Below, piece after piece: positions 45,562 through 54,367 of a stretch of DNA of 64,000 nt. The position numbers were made by a program, and so were the translations under genes. Within the stretch, counting starts at the first letter, position 1. Each line of letters begins with the position of its first letter. Location of the stretch: the NCBI GenBank assembly GCA_012034805.1, contig JAAUOP010000008.1, positions 1-64,000 on the forward strand. The letters run 5' to 3'. The notes under the pieces are model-generated. The model searched no databases. It was not told the origin of the DNA and saw only the letters and a program-made list of their open reading frames with translations. This DNA comes from Synechococcales cyanobacterium CRU_2_2 (GTDB lineage: Bacteria; Cyanobacteriota; Cyanobacteriia; PCC-9006; JAAUQQ01).

Positions 45562-46598
45562 ATGGCCAATCAGGAAACCGCCACCGCGGACATCGGTTTT
45601 ACTCTCGACGATTTCGCAGCCCTACTCGACAAGTACGATTACCACTTTAACCCCGGCGATATCGTCGCCGGTACAGTGTTTAGCCTAGAACCTCGCGGTG
45701 CGCTCATCGACATTGGTGCGAAAACAGCGGCTTATATCCCCATCCAGGAAATGTCCATTAACCGAGTGGATGCTCCGGATGAGGTCTTGCAATCCAACGA
45801 AACCCGCGAATTTTTCATTCTCACCGACGAAAATGAAGACGGTCAACTGACACTCTCCATTCGCCGAATTGAATACATGCGTGCCTGGGAACGGGTTCGT
45901 CAGCTCCAGACCGAGGATGCCACCGTTCGTTCTGCGGTATTTGCACCAACCGAGGTGGAGCCTTGGTGCGCATCGAAGGGTTGCGCGGTTTCATTCCCGG
46001 CTCCCACATCAGCACCCGCAAGCCGAAGGAAGACCTGGTTGCAGAAGAGTTGCCGCTCAAGTTTCTGGAAGTGGACGAAGATCGCAACCGTTTGGTCTTG
46101 AGCCATCGGCGGGCCTTGGTCGAGCGCAAGATGAACCGCCTGGAAGTGGGCGAAGTTGTCATTGGTACAGTGCGTGGGATTAAGCCCTACGGTGCCTTCA
46201 TCGACATCGGCGGCGTCAGTGGCCTGCTGCACATCTCCGAGATTTCCCACGATCACATCGAAACGCCCCACAATGTTTTCAATGTGAACGATGAAGTCAA
46301 GGTGATGATCATTGACTTGGATGCCGAGCGGGGGCGTATCTCGCTTTCAACCAAGCAGCTTGAGCCGGAACCCGGTGATATGGTCAAGAATCCTCAGGTT
46401 GTCTATGACAAGGCTGAAGAAATGGCTGAGAAATATCGTGAGCAATTGCGCATGAAGGCCGAGGGGATTGATCCCAATAGTATTCAGCCTGCTGAGGGCT
46501 ATGACGTAGAGCCGGATCAAGAGCTGGATGAGCAGGCAGCTGAACTGTCCGATGATTCGAATGGTGATGATTCGAATGGTGATGATTCGGAAGAGTAA
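45562..46598 (+). CDS. rpsA: Ribosomal protein S1 (one-base frameshift)
   Basis: Three S1 RNA-binding domains as in cyanobacterial S1: GDIVAGTVFSLEPRGALIDIG, then the degenerate second (ATNRGGALVRIEGLRGFIPG), then GEVVIGTVRGIKPYGAFIDIG with LLHISEISHDHI. The start is the ATG at 45562 (MANQETATADIGFTLDDFAA). At 45945 one A is missing; adding it joins AVFA to TNRGGALVRI. An essential translation gene would not tolerate the break, so I consider it a sequence error. The acidic C-terminus is extended by 15-bp repeats encoding DDSNG units (46551-46595). Confidence 0.93.
46551..46595. repeat. In-frame 15-bp repeats at the rpsA C-terminus
   Basis: GATGATTCGAATGGT at 46551-46565 and 46566-46580, then a diverged unit at 46581-46595 ending just before the stop; they encode DDSNG, DDSNG, DDSEE. 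Confidence 0.88.
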
Positions 46599-46773
46599 AT
46601 CGGATCGGATTTCTGGTTTAAAGTGCCGGGTTTGAGAATGACCCTTTGCTCCCGTCCTTGGCCTCATCTGAGACCAAGGATTTTTGTTTGTAAAACTGTT
46701 GGTTGAACCCGATAAAGTTTTTGACCAGGCAAGTTCAATTGGGAATTTGCCTCAAAGATAAAGGAAAACATTC

Positions 46774-47511
46774 ATGGCGACCCTTCGTTGCGGCCCCCGT
46801 CTCTATTCCAATATTGAGGCGGTTTTGTTTGATAAAGACGGTACGTTGGCAGACTCAGCACCTTATCTGATTCAGTTGGGTCAGCATCGTGCCCAGGCGC
46901 TGGAGGCTCAAGCTCCCGGTGTGGAGAGCAGTTTGCTGCGGGCGTTTGGCTTGCAGGGCGGGCAACTTAATCCGGCGGGTTTGTTGGCGGTCGCTTCTCG
47001 GGCGCAAACTCAGACGGCAGCGGCGGCCTTGGTGGCGGCAATGGGGTATGACTGGCATGGGGCGATCGCGATCGCCCAAGCTGCCTTCGAAGCCGCCGAC
47101 ACCCAGATGCCACGCAAGGCTGAATCGACCACGCTGTTTCCTGAGGCTCGACCTTTGCTGGCGCAATTAGCCCAGGCTCAGGTCAAGGTCGGGGTAATTT
47201 CTGCGGACGTGACTGCAAATATTGACGATTTTCTGGGTCACCATGGGCTGACGGAGCAGGTCGCGCTGGTTTGGGGCAATGACTGTCATCCGGCCAAACC
47301 GGATCCGCTGGCGTATGTCGCGGTCTGCGAAATGCTGGGGGTTGCTCCGGCTCAGACGCTGATGTTAGGGGATGCGGCGGGGGATTTGAGTATGGCGACG
47401 GGGGCGGGGGCGGCGGGGGCGATCGGGGTGTTGTGGGGATGGGAGGGGTTGGGGGCGATCGCCGGAGCTGACCTCTTGCTTCACTATTGGCATGAGCTGG
47501 AGGTTGTTTAA
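46774..47511 (+). CDS. HAD-superfamily phosphatase (phosphoglycolate phosphatase-like)
   Basis: HAD hydrolase with motif I VLFDKDGTLADS (nucleophile Asp), motif II VGVISADVT, the Lys of motif III in PAKPDPLAY and motif IV LMLGDAAGDL. The large helical cap after motif I (about 25-110) is typical of the Gph/PGMB branch. Substrate is not determinable; phosphoglycolate from photorespiration is one possibility. The C-terminal part is Gly/Ala-rich. It is encoded about 175 bp after rpsA on the same strand. Confidence 0.86.
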   Translation: MATLRCGPRLYSNIEAVLFDKDGTLADSAPYLIQLGQHRAQALEAQAPGVESSLLRAFGLQGGQLNPAGLLAVASRAQTQTAAAALVAAMGYDWHGAIAIAQAAFEAADTQMPRKAESTTLFPEARPLLAQLAQAQVKVGVISADVTANIDDFLGHHGLTEQVALVWGNDCHPAKPDPLAYVAVCEMLGVAPAQTLMLGDAAGDLSMATGAGAAGAIGVLWGWEGLGAIAGADLLLHYWHELEVV

Positions 47512-47561
47512 GCGTAACCGTTCTTGAGATTGTTAACAAAGCCAGCAAGACGCAGTCACTT

Positions 47562-48077
47562 CTAGCCATTTGAGCATTTTGGCTTAGTTGCCGATTCGGA
47601 AATTCTCCCTTGCTGCAAGTCTTGAAGTACGGCCCAAAACAGCCAAATTGAGATGGCTAAACCAATTGTGAAACTGATTGCCAGATCTAGCGGTTTGAAG
47701 AGGTTTTGGTCATAGGCAATCCCATAAACCCAAATGCTGAGCGGCAACATTAAAAATAATCCCGTCCAACTGCCTGGTCTGATTTGTCCCATTTTCCAAC
47801 TCAATCCCAGATGGTCGAGCAATGGATGCGTTACCCCCACCGCAGGTAGAATGCCACTGACGATCGGCAAGTGCCAGCCGATCGCTGCGAGGACAATCGC
47901 AAAGATAAAGATTGGGACATTGTCTAAAAACAGTGCCCGATTGAAGACAACCGCTTGCCAATCGGGTTTGCGCTGTTCATAGTCTGGTAGCCAAGCTTCG
48001 GCGATCGTATGCAGGATCAGGGCGATCGCCACCAGCCATATTGCTAAGTCTTTTAATGCCAAGTCTTTTAATGCCAT
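47562..48077 (-). CDS. Small integral membrane protein (HXXEE-like?)
   Basis: A 171-residue protein with four or five hydrophobic segments: ALILHTIAEAW, IFIFAIVLAAIGW, the segment near GVTHPLLDHLGL, LFLMLPLSIWVYGIAY and FTIGLAISIWLFWAVL. The His-Glu pattern in the first helix and THPLLDH in the middle recall HXXEE-type membrane proteins, but I am unsure. The N-terminus carries an in-frame 15-bp duplication (48046-48075) encoding ALKDL twice. It converges with the HAD gene and is downstream of the TetR regulator on the same strand, about 20 bp away, so they may be co-transcribed. Confidence 0.68.
   Translation of the reverse strand: MALKDLALKDLAIWLVAIALILHTIAEAWLPDYEQRKPDWQAVVFNRALFLDNVPIFIFAIVLAAIGWHLPIVSGILPAVGVTHPLLDHLGLSWKMGQIRPGSWTGLFLMLPLSIWVYGIAYDQNLFKPLDLAISFTIGLAISIWLFWAVLQDLQQGRISESATKPKCSNG
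48046..48075. repeat. In-frame 15-bp duplication at a protein N-terminus
   Basis: AAGTCTTTTAATGCC at 48046-48060 and 48061-48075; on the minus strand this encodes repeated ALKDL, just after the start codon of the membrane protein. Confidence 0.88.
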
Positions 48078-48099
48078 GATCCTCTACGCTCCTAACATC

Positions 48100-48780
48100 T
48101 TACCCAGTTGCTAATAGCCGTTCTAGCCCGTCCAAGACCATATTTAACCCAAACTCAAACTCATGTAACCCATCGTATCGTCGCTCCATCACCTCGATCG
48201 TTAACCAATGCATATTCGGATATAGCTCCGCCGGAATCAACCCCTCCCCCATCTTGGCCGCCTCCGCATAATCCTCCGGCTCAAACGGAAACTTCAACTC
48301 CTGCATCGTAAACCCATAAATGTGACTATCTATCGCATTCCAAGCATGGTCCGCCATCACCAACGAAAATCCTCCTGCGTGTAAACAGCCCAGGGTCGCA
48401 TCGATATACCGCAACATCATTGGCCCTACATTCACTCGCGACATTAAGGCGATCGCCGCCCAAGGATGCCGCAATAGGACCTCATGGGCCACGATCGCCC
48501 GCCGCCGCATTTCCCCCTGCCAAGCCTTACCGACCTCCGGCACCGCCATTTTCTCTACCACCAACTCCACCATCCCATCAATCAAATCCTCCTTATTGGC
48601 CACGTGGTTGTACAGCGACATCGCCTGCACGCCCAAGCCCTGGGCCACCTTGCGCATCGACAACCCCTCCAATCCCTCCCGATCGGCCAGATCCAACGCC
48701 GATCGCAAAATCCGCGTCCGACTCAACGCCAATGACTGAATATCCTGCCGCTTTGCCATTTGTGCTTGCCTCAACCCCAT
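48100..48780 (-). CDS. TetR/AcrR family regulator
   Basis: N-terminal helix-turn-helix: LSRTRILRSALDLADREGLEGLSMRKVAQGLGVQAMSLY-like arrangement, with the recognition helix around LGVQAMSLYNHVANKEDLID. The C-terminal ligand domain is of the TetR_C type (HPWAAIALMSR, HIYGFTMQELKFPF). Start at 48780 (MGLRQAQMAK) or seven codons later. It is divergent from a quinone oxidoreductase gene and the shared spacer carries two palindromic operators, so it probably represses both itself and that gene. Confidence 0.9.
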   Translation of the reverse strand: MGLRQAQMAKRQDIQSLALSRTRILRSALDLADREGLEGLSMRKVAQGLGVQAMSLYNHVANKEDLIDGMVELVVEKMAVPEVGKAWQGEMRRRAIVAHEVLLRHPWAAIALMSRVNVGPMMLRYIDATLGCLHAGGFSLVMADHAWNAIDSHIYGFTMQELKFPFEPEDYAEAAKMGEGLIPAELYPNMHWLTIEVMERRYDGLHEFEFGLNMVLDGLERLLATG

Positions 48781-48790
48781 CGCCGTTATC

Positions 48791-48829
48791 TTGACAAACT
48801 TACAGCGTAAGCTAAACTTACAGTGTAAG
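48791..48829 (+). promoter_or_regulatory. Promoter with two TetR-type operators
   Basis: TTGACA (48791-48796) and TAAACT (48813-48818), 16 bp apart, form a good sigma70-type promoter for the oxidoreductase. CTTACAGCGTAAG (48799-48811) and CTTACAGTGTAAG (48817-48829) are CTTAC-N3-GTAAG palindromes 18 bp apart. They cover the -35/-10 spacer and the -10 to +1 region, an arrangement suited to repression by a dimeric TetR protein. Confidence 0.85.
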
Positions 48830-48853
48830 TCTATGCTCTTCAAAGGCGACCCC

Positions 48854-49825
48854 ATGAAAGCGATCGTGCAAACGGTTTATGGCTCACCGGATGTGCTGCA
48901 ATTGGCTGAGGTCAGCCTGCCCAGGGTTCCTGACAATGGCGTACTGGTCAAAGTCCACGCCACCTCCGTCAATGCCGGTGACTGGTACCTGATGCGCGGC
49001 AGTCCCTTTTTTGTGCGCCTGATGTTTGGGGGATTACGCAAACCCAAGATTCCAACGTTGGGCATGGATGTGGCCGGTACCGTGGCAGCTGTTGGCCGAT
49101 CGGTGACACAATTTAAGCCCGGTGATGCGGTCTTTGGAGATACCTCCGAAGCGGGGTTTGGCGGGTTTGCCGAATATGTTTGCGCCCCAGAATCTACCTT
49201 TGTCCATAAGCCCAATCAGATTTCCTTTGCAGCGGCTGGCACTGTTCCCGTTGCGGCTGTAACGGCACTCCAAGGACTGCGCGACTGTGGCCATATTCAA
49301 CCGGGTCAAACGGTTTTAATCAATGGTGCATCTAGCGGGGTTGGCACCTTTGCAGTTCAGCTTGCCAAGGCCTTTGGTGCGGAGGTTCATGCCCTATGTA
49401 GCACCGAAAAAATGCCGATCGTCCGTCAACTCGGTGCGGATCAAGTCATCGATTATAGGCAAACCGATATTACCCAAACGTCAGTTCAATACGATTTGAT
49501 TTTTGATGCCGCTGCCTATCGATCGGTTTTCCACTACTTTTCTATTTTGAAACCCCAGGGCACCTATGTTTTAGTGGGTGGATCGATCGGGCGATTGCTC
49601 CGATTGATGCTGTTTGGTGGTTTGATTTCACGCCTACGCCCCCAAACGATAAAGGTCTTGTCCGTCAAACCGAATCAAGCGGATTTATTGGTTCTCTGTG
49701 ACCTTCTGGCAGCGGGAAAGATTAAACCAGCGATCGATCGCACCTACTCACTCAGCGAAGTTCCGATCGCCATTCGCGAACTTGAACAACGTCAGGTAAC
49801 TGGGAAAATTGCGATCGTAATTTAA
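48854..49825 (+). CDS. Zinc-independent quinone oxidoreductase (MDR superfamily)
   Basis: NAD(P)H-dependent medium-chain reductase of the quinone oxidoreductase type. It begins MKAIVQTVYGSPDVLQLAEV, has the substrate-domain motif SVNAGDWYLMRG, the cofactor motif VLINGASSGVGTFAVQLAKAFG, and later QLGADQVIDYRQTD. The Cys/His zinc ligands of alcohol dehydrogenases are absent. Start: ATG at 48854. Control by the adjacent TetR protein suggests a role in detoxifying quinones or reactive carbonyls. Confidence 0.9.
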   Translation: MKAIVQTVYGSPDVLQLAEVSLPRVPDNGVLVKVHATSVNAGDWYLMRGSPFFVRLMFGGLRKPKIPTLGMDVAGTVAAVGRSVTQFKPGDAVFGDTSEAGFGGFAEYVCAPESTFVHKPNQISFAAAGTVPVAAVTALQGLRDCGHIQPGQTVLINGASSGVGTFAVQLAKAFGAEVHALCSTEKMPIVRQLGADQVIDYRQTDITQTSVQYDLIFDAAAYRSVFHYFSILKPQGTYVLVGGSIGRLLRLMLFGGLISRLRPQTIKVLSVKPNQADLLVLCDLLAAGKIKPAIDRTYSLSEVPIAIRELEQRQVTGKIAIVI

Positions 49826-49900
49826 CCAGATCGTGATTTTCAAGAATTTAATTGAAGTTGATGTCTTGAATGTTGGTTTCTGGAAGATTATCTTACTAGC

Positions 49901-50449
49901 CTAACGATTCGCAATGTTCTCGATTGCGCTAAGCGATTCATCACACCAAGCCACCCAATCCTCTTGATAGCGAATTGCTCGTCGGATAATTAGATGCATA
50001 TAGAGATCTTTTAGCTCTAAAGATGCGGCATGGTTGGCAAAATGTTCATCCATTTTTCTCGCCTGTTGCGCCATGTCCGCATGGAGCTTTCGTCGTCGCG
50101 TAATTTCGTGAATGATGATCGTCGGTGATACAAGATGCCCAGCCAATCCCATCACACCCAAATCTTCCCGAATGGCCGTCGGTTCCGTCGGTTGGGTTAA
50201 CCAATCCGTGAGCTCTTGCTGCCCCTGTGACGTGATGGAATAGATTTTCTTATCTAACCGACCGGACTGGGGAATCGCCTGATAGGTGACGTGACCTTGC
50301 TGCTCCAGCTTGGTCAGTTCGCTGTAGATCTGCTGCTGACTGGCTTTCCAAAAACATCCCCCAAATCCCTCCGCAAATTCCTTCGCGATTTCATAGCCAC
50401 TGAGGGGAGTCCGCGACAAAAAAGCCAGGATTGTATGCTTGAGCGCCAT
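49901..50449 (-). CDS. PadR family regulator
   Basis: PadR-type winged helix: MALKHTILAFLSRTPLSGYEIAKEF-like start with the family's SGYE motif, recognition region SQQQIYSELTKLEQQGHV, and wing KIYSITSQGQQELTDWL. The C-terminal helices (REDLGVMGLAGHL and onward) serve for dimerisation and effector binding. It is divergent from an SDR gene, with an inverted repeat close to that gene's start. PadR proteins usually repress detoxification genes. Confidence 0.92.
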   Translation of the reverse strand: MALKHTILAFLSRTPLSGYEIAKEFAEGFGGCFWKASQQQIYSELTKLEQQGHVTYQAIPQSGRLDKKIYSITSQGQQELTDWLTQPTEPTAIREDLGVMGLAGHLVSPTIIIHEITRRRKLHADMAQQARKMDEHFANHAASLELKDLYMHLIIRRAIRYQEDWVAWCDESLSAIENIANR

Positions 50450-50532
50450 AGACGGACATGTTAACGGATGGGGACAAAATTTGCTTGACGGAGGTGAGAC
50501 CTTGAGTTTACCTTAATCCTTGTACTCAAAAA

Positions 50533-50558
50533 ATTGAATACAAATAGTAGTATTCAAT
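50533..50558. promoter_or_regulatory. Candidate PadR operator
   Basis: ATTGAATAC (50533-50541) and GTATTCAAT (50550-50558) form a perfect 9-bp inverted repeat with an 8-bp spacer, ending 12 bp before the SDR start codon. It lies in the divergent padR-SDR spacer, the expected place for a PadR site. Confidence 0.75.
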
Positions 50559-50570
50559 AAAAGGAATAGT

Positions 50571-51368
50571 ATGCGTAGTCAGCGGCAACAGCAGCTACTG
50601 AGCCAGTATGGGGCTTGGGCGATCGTCACCGGCGCGTCCTCCGGCATTGGCCGTGCGATGGCGTTGCAGTTGGCTGAGGCGGGGTTGCATCTCGTTTTGG
50701 TCGCCCGGAGCCAAGCGGTATTAGAAGCCATGGCTGAGGACTATCGCGATCGCCATGGGATTCAGGTACGGGTGCTGGCCCTAGATTTATCACAGGCGGC
50801 GACTGTTGCCACGGTGGTGGCGCAGACCCAGGATTTGGCGGTTGGATTGTTGATTGCGGCGGCTGGATTTGGTACCTCGGGGGCTTGGCTCAAGTCCCAG
50901 ATCCCTCAAGAATTGGACATGCTACAGGTTAATTGCCGATCGCTGCTGGAATTGACCTGGCACTTCTCCCAGCGATTTGCCCAACAGCGGCGCGGTGGGA
51001 TTGTGCTCCTCAGTTCGATCGTCGCGTTTCAGGGAGTCCCCTATAGCGCCCATTACGCCGCGACTAAGGCCTATGTTCATTCCTTCGCCGAAGCCTTGGC
51101 CGTGGAACTCGCCCCCCTAGGTGTTGATGTGCTAGCAGCAGCTCCAGGCCCAACGGCTACTGGCTTTGCCGATCGGGCCAGGCTGACCATGGGACAGACC
51201 TTAGATGTTGTCACCGTGGCGCAGAGCATTCTCAAGGCACTGGGGCGTCGGTCAACGGTGCTGCCGGGGTGGTTATCAAAGCTGCTTGCCTATGCGCTAT
51301 GGCCGTTGCCACGCTGGGCCAAGGTGCAGGTGATGGGCCGAGTAATGCAAGGGATGACCCAAAATTGA
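50571..51368 (+). CDS. Short-chain dehydrogenase/reductase
   Basis: Classical SDR of 265 residues: cofactor motif VTGASSGIGRA, AAAGFG replacing NNAG, catalytic Ser in VLLSSIVAF and the YAATK version of YxxxK. NADP(H) preference is suggested by the Arg in LVARSQAV. The C-terminal hydrophobic stretch (WLSKLLAYALWPLPRW) could associate with membranes. Start: ATG at 50571, preceded by AAAGGAATAGT. Probably controlled by the divergent PadR regulator; substrate unknown. The next gene begins 23 bp after its stop. Confidence 0.92.
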   Translation: MRSQRQQQLLSQYGAWAIVTGASSGIGRAMALQLAEAGLHLVLVARSQAVLEAMAEDYRDRHGIQVRVLALDLSQAATVATVVAQTQDLAVGLLIAAAGFGTSGAWLKSQIPQELDMLQVNCRSLLELTWHFSQRFAQQRRGGIVLLSSIVAFQGVPYSAHYAATKAYVHSFAEALAVELAPLGVDVLAAAPGPTATGFADRARLTMGQTLDVVTVAQSILKALGRRSTVLPGWLSKLLAYALWPLPRWAKVQVMGRVMQGMTQN

Positions 51369-51390
51369 AGCCTCAAATTCTAGGAGCACC

Positions 51391-52731
51391 ATGACTCAAC
51401 CACAGGACCATCCAACGATTCAATGGTGGCGCACTCGATCGGCCATGCCGCCAGCCATGGCGGTGGCGATTCCCTTAAATGCGGAGTCACTCCGCGAACT
51501 CTGTTTGGCAGCAGGGGCCGATGATGTTGGATTTGTCGAAATCGATCGACCTGAGCTTGCCGATCAGCGAGCGGATATTCTCGCCGCATTTCCTAAAACA
51601 AAAACCTTAATTAGTTTTGTTTGCCGCATGAATCAGGAAAATGTGCGGACACCCCTTCGATCGATCGCCAATACGGAATTTCATGCCAGTGGTGAAGAGA
51701 TCAATCACGTTGGCCGTGCCATTGTGGAACGACTGACGGCCATCGGTATCCGGGCGTTGAATCCCTCGGTGGCATTTCCCCAGGAGATGGATCGTTTTCC
51801 GGGCAAAATCTGGATTGTCTCCTATAAGCCTGTCGCTGTTGCTGCTGGTTTGGGCCATATCGGACTACATCGCAATGTGATTCATCCCAAGTTTGGTAAC
51901 TTTATCTCCTTGGGCGCTGTGTTGATCGAGACAGCCGTTTCTGCCTACGACCAGCCGATTGACTACAATCCTTGTATTGACTGTAAGCTTTGTGTTGTGG
52001 CTTGTCCAGTCGGGGCGATCGGCATGGATGGTCACTTTAATTTTTCAGCTTGCTATACCCATAATTATCGCGAGTTAATGGGTGGATTTACCGATTGGGC
52101 CGAGACGATCGCCGACAGTAAAAATGCCCGTGCCTATCGCGAAATTTAGCGATGCTGAATCAGCTTCGCTATGGCAAAGTCTATCCTTAAAGCGAACTAT
52201 AAGGCCGCCTATTGCATTGCCGCCTGTCCGGCAGGAGAGGATGTGATTGGGGCATTTCTGCACGATCGTCCAGGGTTTGTTCGGGACGTTGTTAAACCAT
52301 TGCAGGACAAGGTAGAAATGCTTTATGTTGTGCCCGGTTCAGATGCCGAAACCTACGCGGCTAAACGCTTTCCACATAAAACTGTCAAGCGCGTTAGCAG
52401 TGCGATTCGCCCCCAATCGATCGCTGGATTTTTGTTTGGCTTACCGTTGCTATTCCAACGCAACCAGTCCCAGGGTTTGAATGCAACCTATCACTTTACC
52501 TTTACAGGATTAGAACCCTGCTTAGCTACGGTTGTAATTCAATCCAAGACGCTACAGGTACAGCAAGGCCATGTGGGGCAAGCCGATCTGCTGGTCACAG
52601 CCGACAGTCATACCTGGTTGGGGCTTCTCCGGCAGGAGCAGCCTATCTTTTGGGCCTTACTCCGACGCAAAATCCGAATCAAAGGTTCGCTGAAACTACT
52701 TCAGGCATTTGGGCGATGTTTCCCAGCTTAA
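51391..52731 (+). CDS. [4Fe-4S] protein (QueG/dehalogenase-like) fused to SCP2-like domain (two indels)
   Basis: The first part is the ferredoxin-like unit of epoxyqueuosine-reductase relatives: CIDCKLCVVACPVGAI supplies one cluster and CIAACPAGEDVIG, past the apparent stop, supplies further Cys residues. The stop at 52147 arises from one extra A (run 52142-52144), and a missing T at 52187-52188 restores the original frame. With both corrected the protein reads through as REFSDAESASLWQSLSFKANY. The C-terminal 100 residues (YHFTFTGLEPCLATVVIQSK, DLLVTADSHTWLGLLR) resemble an SCP2 sterol-carrier domain. About 446 residues in all. Function unknown; it follows the SDR gene closely and is likely in its operon. 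Confidence 0.78.
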
Positions 52732-52795
52732 TTCGCTGACATCGCGATACATGTCACAATGTTATAACCATGCTATATGTGCCACAATTGAATAT

Positions 52796-53173
52796 ATGAA
52801 TTCTGATATCGTAGCCCAAGTTCGAGCCTGTGAAACCCGCCTTTATGCCGCCATGTTGGCCTCTAATGTGGCCGAATTGGATGCGCTGATTGCTGATGAT
52901 TTGCTGTTTGTCGGGCCATCGGGGGACTTAGCGACCAAAGCGATGGATTTGGAGCTGCATCGTACGGGTGTCACACAGTTTCATGAGTTAGTACCCCAGG
53001 ATTTAGACATTCGGATTTGGAGTGAGCAAGGGGCGATCGCAGTGGTCAAAATCTTCCTCCGTGGTACCTATTTGGGCAATGACTTTGCGGGTGATTTCCG
53101 CTATCTACGAGTTTGGCGGAAGGGTGAAATGGGTTGGCAAGTCGTCGGGGGCAGTGTTAGTACGATCGCGTGA
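52796..53173 (+). CDS. NTF2-like (DUF4440/SnoaL-type) protein
   Basis: A 125-residue NTF2-fold protein: MNSDIVAQVRACETRLYAAM, helix-strand core ELDALIADDLLFVGPSGDLA, and final strands VVKIFLRGTYLG and YLRVWRKGEMGWQVVGGSV. The DDLLFV and GWQVVGG signatures fit DUF4440. Small-molecule binding or steroid-isomerase-like activity is typical of the fold, but nothing specific can be said. The ATG at 52796 lies in an AT-rich stretch; an earlier in-frame ATG overlaps the preceding gene and is less likely. It ends the run begun by the SDR gene. Confidence 0.82.
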   Translation: MNSDIVAQVRACETRLYAAMLASNVAELDALIADDLLFVGPSGDLATKAMDLELHRTGVTQFHELVPQDLDIRIWSEQGAIAVVKIFLRGTYLGNDFAGDFRYLRVWRKGEMGWQVVGGSVSTIA

Positions 53174-53380
53174 ATCACTAACCCTAAAGACATTGCCTAA
53201 AGACTGACCAATTGGGCGATCGCTCATCAAACCAAGTTAGCTAACCCGTCTCATGGTGAATCCCGGCGCGTAAGGTGAGATATTGGCAGCGCAGTTCCAT
53301 CGATAGCGTTTCAGGTTGGGCAAAAACTGCTGGGCGATCGCTCATCAGTGGCCAGTGAGAATTCCTAAGTTTTTGCTCCT

Positions 53381-53803
53381 CTACCCCGCCAAACTCTTCA
53401 GAACCCAGCCGATGACAATTCCGAGACCGACGAACCGGATCATTTGCCAAAAAACTTCGCGAAAGCTATCCCAAGAAAACAGCTGACTTTCGATCGCCAC
53501 CTCAATCTGCTCCAGCTGCTGCTGAATGTCTTTTAGCTCAGCCTGAATCGCCGCAGCCTCCGTTCCTCCTCCAGCGTTGGCCCCAGACGATCCTTCGGCG
53601 CTGGGCGATGCCCAGCGCCCCAGCTGAGCGGCCTCCTCCCGCAGTTCCTCCTGCATCCGCAAATCGCGCCGCACTTGGCTGTAGCGGTCTTTCAGCACTT
53701 CAAACTGCTGTTGCACCTTCGCCAACCCCGCCTCGACCTCAGCCCAATCCTCAGGCTGAGTGGCAGAATGGGCATCGCGGGATTCGCCACTAGACCGGGG
53801 CAT
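53381..53803 (-). CDS. Coiled-coil tail-anchored membrane protein (unknown)
   Basis: A 140-residue protein, no family recognised. Residues 20-60 form a coiled coil (EAGLAKVQQQFEVLKDRYSQVRR), a Gly/Ser/Ala-rich hinge follows, then a second coiled coil (IQAELKDIQQQLEQIEVAIESQ), and the C-terminal 20 residues are a membrane helix (FVGLGIVIGWVLKSLAG). The pattern fits a small tail-anchored scaffold. It is divergent from the next gene with about 50 bp between them. Confidence 0.7.
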   Translation of the reverse strand: MPRSSGESRDAHSATQPEDWAEVEAGLAKVQQQFEVLKDRYSQVRRDLRMQEELREEAAQLGRWASPSAEGSSGANAGGGTEAAAIQAELKDIQQQLEQIEVAIESQLFSWDSFREVFWQMIRFVGLGIVIGWVLKSLAG

Positions 53804-53853
53804 AGGTCAAAATAGAAACAGAACCTCCCGAATGTAGCAAGGAATCCGCATTG

Positions 53854-54180
53854 ATGATGACCCCGCACCCGACCCCCAACCCAGTGGATACCGTCACGGG
53901 ACTCAAGAGCCCGCTGCAAGAGCAAGTGGAGCATCTGAGTACCGAGGAACTGGCCCAGGCTCTGGCCGAACGGCTGACCCTTACTGAAGGCAACTGGCAC
54001 AAGCAGAAGGCCAACCGCAGTATCCGCGCCAAAGAACAAGTCAGTGTGGCCTTGGTCTTTCTGCTGCGAGGTCAGCCCCAAGAGGCCCTGCCTCGGCTCC
54101 AGCAGGCGGTGGGCTGGCTCGATCGCTCAATTTCTGCGCTGCCTTGCCCGAGCCATGGCGATCGCATCCCACAGCGATGA
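53854..54180 (+). CDS. Small helical protein, cyanobacterial type
   Basis: A 108-residue protein, helical in its middle part (STEELAQALAERLTLTEGNWHKQKANR, split by a turn) and then QVSVALVFLLRGQPQEALPRLQQAVGWLDRS, which looks like a TPR-like helix pair. It resembles small uncharacterised proteins of cyanobacteria and plants, but I do not assign a number. Start: one of three successive ATGs at 53854. Function unknown. Confidence 0.72.
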   Translation: MMTPHPTPNPVDTVTGLKSPLQEQVEHLSTEELAQALAERLTLTEGNWHKQKANRSIRAKEQVSVALVFLLRGQPQEALPRLQQAVGWLDRSISALPCPSHGDRIPQR

Positions 54181-54248
54181 CTCAAAATGACAACACCCAG
54201 TAACGACGTAGGGTAGCTGCGGGTCATTCGCAACATCCTGCCCTCATC

Positions 54249-54308
54249 CCCGGCTCCCCCTCTCCCTGGGGAGCCGGGTTCAAAGTCCCTCTCCCATAAG
54301 GAGAGGGA
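54249..54308. terminator. Two consecutive perfect hairpins
   Basis: CCCGGCTCCCC (54249-54259) pairs with GGGGAGCCGGG (54268-54278), and TCCCTCTCC (54286-54294) pairs with GGAGAGGGA (54300-54308). They follow the small helical gene by 70 bp. Both stems are perfect. The motif looks like a dispersed repeat seen in cyanobacterial spacers, and may terminate transcription. Confidence 0.7.
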
Positions 54309-54367
54309 TTGAAGGTGAGGGAAATCATTGAGCCACAACGCCCTAATCTGTGCCAGCGGCATCGTCA

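Noticed and set aside
53241-53450. Minus-strand frame ending MELRCQYLTLRAGIHHE
   Set aside because: Only the last 20 residues look protein-like and the frame overlaps the 3' end of the coiled-coil gene; insufficient support.
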